In this document: positions 60,192 through 64,000 of the stretch, piece by piece | Layout: each line of letters starts with the position of its first letter | Numbering within the stretch: position 1 is the stretch's first letter | Assembly (NCBI RefSeq): GCF_900102215.1 | Contig: NZ_FNBG01000001.1 | Span: 410,468-474,467, forward strand | DNA length: 64,000 nucleotides | Origin: Fontibacillus panacisegetis | GTDB lineage: Bacteria; Bacillota; Bacilli; Paenibacillales; Paenibacillaceae | Direction of reading: 5' to 3' | Translations under genes and position numbers: made by a program | Notes under the pieces: model-generated | Databases searched by the model: none | Seen by the model: the letters and a program-made list of their open reading frames with translations, nothing else | Told to the model about the DNA's origin: nothing

Positions 60192-62084
60192 TTATTGAAC
60201 ACACATCATTAATTTTGAAGTTGCCGGCTCTACACGTTGCTCCTCGGTTGTAATAACATCCAAATATTCAAAGCTATTTGTGACAATAACCATGGTAGTA
60301 ACGTCAAACCCTCTATTTTCAATTTCTTTAAGGTCAAATTTCAGAATAGGTTGTCCTGTTTTAATCTTTTCGTTTTCTGAAACAAGAGCTTCGAAACAAC
60401 TTCCTTTCAGTTTAACTGTGTCAATGCCTACATGAATCAATAATTCAACCCCATCATCAGAAGTCAGTCCTAATGCATGATTCGTGCGTGTCATTGTCGA
60501 AATGGTACCATTAAATGGTGCATATACGATACCTTCGATTGGGAAGATCGCAACGCCTTTACCCATTTTTTGCTTAGAGAAAGTTGCATCTGAAACAGAA
60601 GATACATCTCTAATGTCTCCTTCTAACGGTGAATAGATCTCTGCTGGTTGTTTTGGTAATACCTCCTTTGTTTCTGTGGGTATTAATGTCGTAGCCTGTG
60701 TTTTGTCTGGATTGTCTTTAATTGTTTTAGAATCTTCTTCTTCAAATCCTAAAATCAAAGTCATAGACAGTGAAACAATAAAACTAACAATACAGCCAAT
60801 TAATGCATACGTGAAATTATTCGAATTACTTATGATATAAGTAGGTAACGCAGTGATTCCAGGGATTGAAAATGCAGTCGTTTTAACTGCAAGTGACCCG
60901 AAAACTGCACCACCTGCTGCACCACCAATGACAGAGGCATAGAACGGTTTTTTTAACCTCAAGGTTACCCCATAAATAGCGGGTTCAGTAATGCCAAAGA
61001 AAGCAGGAATTAATGTGGAAAAAGCCAATGATTTTGTTGTAGATTTTTTACTTTTTATTAGGACACCTAGTACTGCAGCAGCTTGAGAAATATTTGCTAC
61101 TAAATTCATTGGAAGTAACATGATATCATATCCTAATTTTTGTAGACTTGCAAAAGTACTTGGGAAAAATGCATAATGCATCCCTGTTATTACTATAATC
61201 GGCATTAATCCGCCCATCAGCAAACCTGCAATAGGACCAGCCGTGTCAAACATAGCTGTAAATATTACTTCAAGGTATTTTCCTAAGAAGTTACCTATTG
61301 GAGCAATAAAAGCCAAAAGAAGTGGAGCGGTAATAAGTAATGTTAACAAAGGACTAAAGACGATATTAAGTGATTTTGGAATAATTTTGTCAATCCATTT
61401 GTTCACATAACTTAGTAATAGTACGCCGAGAATGATGGGTAAGACAGATGAAGTGTAACTGTTTAATGGAATGGATAGTCCAAACAGATTCATTGGACCT
61501 AATCCGTCAGCAGCTCCATTTACAATAGTCGGATACAATAAAATTGCTGCTAATACTACTGCTAATGATTCCTTGGTATTGAATTTTCGAGCTGCTGTAA
61601 TAGCAACCAAAAATGGTAAGAAGTAAAAAACAGCATCTGAAAAAATATTTAAAACGGCATATGAAGAACTATCTGTAGAAACCCACCCAAAAACAACAAA
61701 TAATGCCATTATACCTTTAATTAAGCCAGATCCAACAATGGCAGGTAAGATAGGGGTGAAAATCCCACTTATGACATCAAAAATGGTATCCACAAATCCC
61801 AATTTCTTTTTATTTTTTAATGCAAGATTTTCGTTTTTGTGAATTAATTGTTTCTCCAATTCTTCATATATATCTGCAACTTTAGCTCCAATGATAACTT
61901 GAAACTGTCCACCGCTGAATTGGCTTCCTATTACGCCCTCCATTTGATTGATTTCTTCAATCTTAGCTTTCTCATCTTCGACTAAATTAAATCTTAACCG
62001 AGTGATGCAATGCCAGTGTTGAGAAATGTTATCTCCTCCACCTACTAAGGAGATGATTTTTTTAGCTAACTCACGATTCTCCAT
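60192..62084 (-). CDS. bglP: PTS beta-glucoside transporter, EIIBCA fused
   Basis: Imports and phosphorylates beta-glucosides. The 630 residues run IIB (about 1-90, phospho-Cys in HWHCITRLRF near 26), IIC with about ten membrane helices (about 105-455, including GMHYAFFPSTFASLQ and PAFFGITEPAIYGVTLRL), and IIA (about 485-625, active His in LLIHVGID near 570). It should also phosphorylate LicT to inhibit it when substrate is absent. The ATG follows AAAGGAGG. It is separated from licT by 86 bp containing a hairpin. Confidence 0.96.
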   Translation of the reverse strand: MENRELAKKIISLVGGGDNISQHWHCITRLRFNLVEDEKAKIEEINQMEGVIGSQFSGGQFQVIIGAKVADIYEELEKQLIHKNENLALKNKKKLGFVDTIFDVISGIFTPILPAIVGSGLIKGIMALFVVFGWVSTDSSSYAVLNIFSDAVFYFLPFLVAITAARKFNTKESLAVVLAAILLYPTIVNGAADGLGPMNLFGLSIPLNSYTSSVLPIILGVLLLSYVNKWIDKIIPKSLNIVFSPLLTLLITAPLLLAFIAPIGNFLGKYLEVIFTAMFDTAGPIAGLLMGGLMPIIVITGMHYAFFPSTFASLQKLGYDIMLLPMNLVANISQAAAVLGVLIKSKKSTTKSLAFSTLIPAFFGITEPAIYGVTLRLKKPFYASVIGGAAGGAVFGSLAVKTTAFSIPGITALPTYIISNSNNFTYALIGCIVSFIVSLSMTLILGFEEEDSKTIKDNPDKTQATTLIPTETKEVLPKQPAEIYSPLEGDIRDVSSVSDATFSKQKMGKGVAIFPIEGIVYAPFNGTISTMTRTNHALGLTSDDGVELLIHVGIDTVKLKGSCFEALVSENEKIKTGQPILKFDLKEIENRGFDVTTMVIVTNSFEYLDVITTEEQRVEPATSKLMMCVQ

Positions 62085-62098
62085 GTTAATCCTCCTTT

Positions 62099-62139
62099 TA
62101 AAAATAAAGACCTGAACGAAATAAAGCTTCGTTCAGGTC
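62099..62139 (-). terminator. Terminator-like hairpin between licT and bglP
   Basis: On the minus strand GACCTGAACGAA and TTCGTTCAGGTC form a perfect 12-bp stem around a 7-base AT-rich loop, followed by TTTATTTTT. No RAT-like antiterminator overlaps it. It probably reduces, but cannot wholly stop, transcription into bglP, or it marks an mRNA processing end for the licT message. Confidence 0.75.
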
Positions 62140-62170
62140 AATGCTCTAGATAGATAACACACCTGTTACA

Positions 62171-62995
62171 TTATTTAGTTGTAATTCGTTCAATATGAAT
62201 TACCAAGTAAATTAGCTCATCTTCTGATATAGTCCAATGGAAATCACGTTGAAGCATATCTTTGATGATTAAGCCAGAAGCGTAGCTTTTCATATATCTT
62301 TCTTGTATTAATTCTCGAATCTCTGCGTCCATTTTTTGGACAGTTTGACGGTTCTTTTGCCGAATGATAAAGTACCTGATGTGTGTAATGAAGCGCGAAT
62401 AATTAGCTGTTGTTTTGTCTAGCATGGTACCTGAAATGGTTTGAATAATTTTAACAATATTCTTGATCAGCTTCGTAATTTGAATGGTTTCATTCATATT
62501 AGGCTGGTCAATTTGGGCGTTTACAAAGTGCAGAGCAATAAAAGAAGCTTCTTCAGGCAATAATTCTTTGCCTGTTTCCTTCTTAATTAGTCCCAATGCT
62601 TGCTCCCCTACTTGATATTCACGATAGTAGAGGTGAGGCACTTCCCATTTAATCGGGTTGTTATTCTCCTCCGTATTGTTTAAAGCAAAAGTAATATGGT
62701 CAGCCAAAGAGAAAAGTAAACCCACACCAAATTTTTGTTCTAAAGCGCTTTCTCCTTGATTAATAATTTTTGCACAAACATCAAGTATCTGTGGATTGAA
62801 ATCAACTATATTTCGATTTGTTGAATGAGCAGAATCAGATATGAAAACTTGACTAATCTTATCTACATCGATAAGATCACCTTTCTGCTTTTTGAAACCT
62901 ATTCCTGTACCAAACAGAACTTTTTCCGTTCCATCCTCTTCTTGAGCTAAGACAATATTATTGTTGAGGGCTTTTATTAGGAATATTGAAATCAC
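62171..62995 (-). CDS. licT: BglG/LicT-family transcriptional antiterminator
   Basis: RNA-binding antiterminator. The N-terminal CAT domain (KALNNNIVLAQEEDGTEKVL, GTGIGFKKQKGD) binds the RAT. PRD1 (about 65-165) carries His in LADHITFAL and IALHFVNAQ. PRD2 (about 175-274) carries His in FITHIRYF and VIHIERI. All four regulatory His are present. The start is unusual: the only GTG (62,995) lies on the AGGAGGTG ribosome site. Correct spacing falls on ATA at 62,986, close to where homologues begin. I give the longest frame and flag the start as uncertain. Confidence 0.93.
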   Translation of the reverse strand: MISIFLIKALNNNIVLAQEEDGTEKVLFGTGIGFKKQKGDLIDVDKISQVFISDSAHSTNRNIVDFNPQILDVCAKIINQGESALEQKFGVGLLFSLADHITFALNNTEENNNPIKWEVPHLYYREYQVGEQALGLIKKETGKELLPEEASFIALHFVNAQIDQPNMNETIQITKLIKNIVKIIQTISGTMLDKTTANYSRFITHIRYFIIRQKNRQTVQKMDAEIRELIQERYMKSYASGLIIKDMLQRDFHWTISEDELIYLVIHIERITTK

Positions 62996-63005
62996 CTCCT
63001 GAACG

Positions 63006-63078
63006 AAAAAAAAACCAAATCTAAAACAAAAGCTTCTTACGTTTCACACCTAAGAATAACTTTTATTTTCTGACTTGG
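63006..63078 (-). terminator. Attenuator terminator in the licT leader
   Basis: On the minus strand CCAAGTCAGAAAATAAAAG pairs with CTTTTGTTTTAGATTTGG. An inner TTCTTA/TAAGAA stem lies in its loop, and nine T follow. It starts at the 3' end of the RAT, so the two folds exclude one another. It lies immediately upstream of the licT ribosome site. Confidence 0.88.
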
Positions 63079-63106
63079 TGGCGCCTGAATAATCAGTAAC
63101 ACTCCT
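63077..63106 (-). promoter_or_regulatory. Ribonucleic antiterminator (RAT) for LicT
   Basis: The minus-strand segment GGAGTGTTACTGATTATTCA, continuing GGCGCCACC, matches the RAT pattern of licS/bglP/sacB-type leaders: G(A)NTGTTACTG ... CAGGC ... ACC. Its 3' end forms part of the terminator stem. Binding by unphosphorylated LicT would keep the terminator open when beta-glucoside is being transported. Confidence 0.88.
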
Positions 63107-63118
63107 GCATCTTATTCA

Positions 63119-63147
63119 AGCATACTTTCAATTTTTCAAAATGTCAA
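63119..63147 (-). promoter_or_regulatory. Sigma-A promoter for licT-bglP-bglA
   Basis: A perfect TTGACA (63,142-63,147) and TATGCT (63,119-63,124) are 17 bp apart on the minus strand. Transcription would start a few bases before the RAT, as in other LicT-controlled operons. Confidence 0.85.
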
Positions 63148-63171
63148 TCCTTATAATTCTCCTTCAAAGAC

Positions 63172-63278
63172 TGAACTGCGACCTCCTTTATGGACAGTAT
63201 TGAAAAATGGTTACAACAGTCCTAAGCAGCTAGGAGATGGCTTCTGAATTCATCAGGAGTCATCTTTTTTAATGTCCA
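63172..63278 (-). pseudogene. IS3-family transposase C-terminus and right end (remnant)
   Basis: On the minus strand 63,278-63,222 reads WTLKKMTPDEFRSHLLAA and stops, the usual ending of IS3/IS150-group orfB. It is followed by about 50 bp ending in CCTCC...GCAGTTCA. On the plus strand that end starts TGAACTGCGACCTCC (63,172), a typical IS3-group terminus. The bulk of the element is missing. It lies just upstream of the bgl promoter. Confidence 0.78.
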
Positions 63279-63345
63279 CTTTTTAGTCTAGCATCAGGTC
63301 TTTCTATGAGCTACATTGAATCTTAAGAAATTTGAGAAGCAGCTT

Positions 63346-63897
63346 TTACTTACCCTGATAATCTGTTGTTACTTCAGCATGGCTAAGTAACTTGTATGGT
63401 TTTGCGATTTTTTTATTGTACCACTCCCAAAATTCACGTAACTCTTCTTTGTTAAATAATTCAAGCATTTTTTCAAACAACGTGATCGCTAAATCAACTG
63501 CAATATTAGAATTAGAAGGTATATCATCAAAATGACGAATATGTGGTAGTACTGCCTCTTTATTATGAGTAACAGAAATCCGTTTTAAAGAGTTCCCTCC
63601 ATGAGAATAGTTCGAAAAATCTTTGTAGAAAATCTCATAATACAATTCCCTATTTAATGCTAAATCTCTTATCCCTTCTATATCTTGATTAATAACTGAA
63701 TACCACTTTAATCCCATTTTTCGTTTCTGTTTCTTCCTTTGTTTCTTTAACTCCTCATAACGCTCGTTCATATCTTTATACTTACCTCTTTTTAAGAGTG
63801 TCTCTAAATTTAGAATTAGAGCTTCAGTCTTTATACTATCAATAGATAGATTTACGTTTCTGAATAAACAACTCTCACAACTACGTGATAATGTATA
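63346..63897 (-). pseudogene. DUF5677-like protein, N-terminally truncated
   Basis: From the first ATG (63,771) the frame encodes 141 residues, including YEIFYKDFSNYSHGG, IAVDLAITLFEKMLELF and FWEWYNKK, which resemble the C-terminal half of DUF5677 proteins. The same frame stays open upstream to 63,897 and still reads like the family: TLSRSCESCLFRNVNLSIDS, then IKTEALILNLETLLKRGKYK. It then hits a stop at the junction with the comM fragment. I therefore think the gene lost its N-terminus at that junction. A shorter protein from 63,771 (site AGAGGT) remains possible. Function unknown. Confidence 0.65.
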
Positions 63898-63905
63898 TCA
63901 TAAGA

Positions 63906-64000
63906 ATGTTGATTGGACCTCCAGGCACTGGTAAAACGATGCTCATTCGTCGACTTCCTTCCATTTTGCCGAAGCTGTCACCCGTCGAATCATTAGAGGT
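63906..64000 (+). pseudogene. comM: comM fragment resuming at the Walker A motif (runs off the window)
   Basis: The last 95 bases are identical, base for base, to 56,325-56,419 of the intact comM. They encode MLIGPPGTGKTMLIRRLPSI and onward. They begin exactly where the second comM copy breaks off at 58,450-58,452, so with it they could make one interrupted gene with no comM bases lost. No ribosome site precedes the ATG-like first codon. Confidence 0.92.

Noticed and set aside
62085..62170. A RAT before bglP
   Set aside because: The segment contains GTAACAGG and GTGTTATC but not the ordered TGTTACTG...CAGGC pattern, and nothing overlaps the terminator stem.
63346..63771. DUF5677-like frame as a complete small gene
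   Set aside because: The frame upstream of its first ATG still reads like the protein family up to the comM junction, so truncation is more likely. A short product cannot be excluded.

Overview
The window is about 64 kb of a low-to-mid GC Gram-positive chromosome, most likely Paenibacillus or a close relative in the Paenibacillaceae. The evidence is the PolC-type replicase, the nusA-rimP-polC-proS-rseP-dxr-cdsA-uppS-frr-pyrH-tsf-rpsB order, a Bacillus-type fla/che operon with CheC, CheD and FliY, strong AGGAGG ribosome sites and many TTG starts. The species assignment is inference from gene order and protein character, not from a database search.

Layout. (1) 1-13,994, minus strand: housekeeping genes for translation, replication, isoprenoid and lipid precursor synthesis (tip of nusA, rimP, polC, proS, rseP, dxr, cdsA, uppS, frr, pyrH, tsf, rpsB), with terminators after frr, tsf and rpsB and clear sigma-A promoters before rimP and rpsB. 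(2) 14,020-45,790, minus strand: one long flagellar and chemotaxis operon read from flgB down to sigD, followed by a FapA-like protein, a small hydrophilic protein, a SwrB/DUF6115-like membrane protein and an MltG-like membrane protein. A palindromic MITE-like repeat sits inside its tail. (3) 46,104-55,098, minus strand: hslV-hslU, trmFO, topA, dprA and sucC-sucD, with terminators after hslU and sucD. (4) 55,099-64,000: an unstable accessory segment. comM is intact on the plus strand, then its leader and 5' half are repeated in tandem. This second comM breaks off after about 249 codons and is followed by about 5.45 kb of unrelated DNA. The comM sequence resumes only in the last 95 bases of the window.

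The 5.45 kb insert carries an IS30-family transposase remnant, a beta-glucoside operon (licT-bglP-bglA) with its own promoter, RAT antiterminator and terminator, an IS3-family remnant, and an N-terminally truncated DUF5677-like gene. Neither junction with comM coincides with an IS terminus; both cut through genes. The comM tail at the window end is base-for-base identical to the intact copy over 95 bases, whereas the two 5' halves differ at about one base in eight near the junction. The locus is therefore a mosaic.

How the genes work together: the flagellar block encodes the rod, hook cap and hook, MS and C rings, export gate and ATPase, hook-length control, the SRP-like placement pair FlhF/FlhG, and a B. 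subtilis-type chemotaxis set (CheA, B, C, D, W, Y, FliY) ending in the sigma factor for late flagellar genes. The licT-bglP-bglA cassette would import beta-glucosides through the PTS, hydrolyse the phosphorylated sugar, and switch itself on by antitermination. No wholly novel multi-gene system is visible. The most unusual item is the comM mosaic and its insert.
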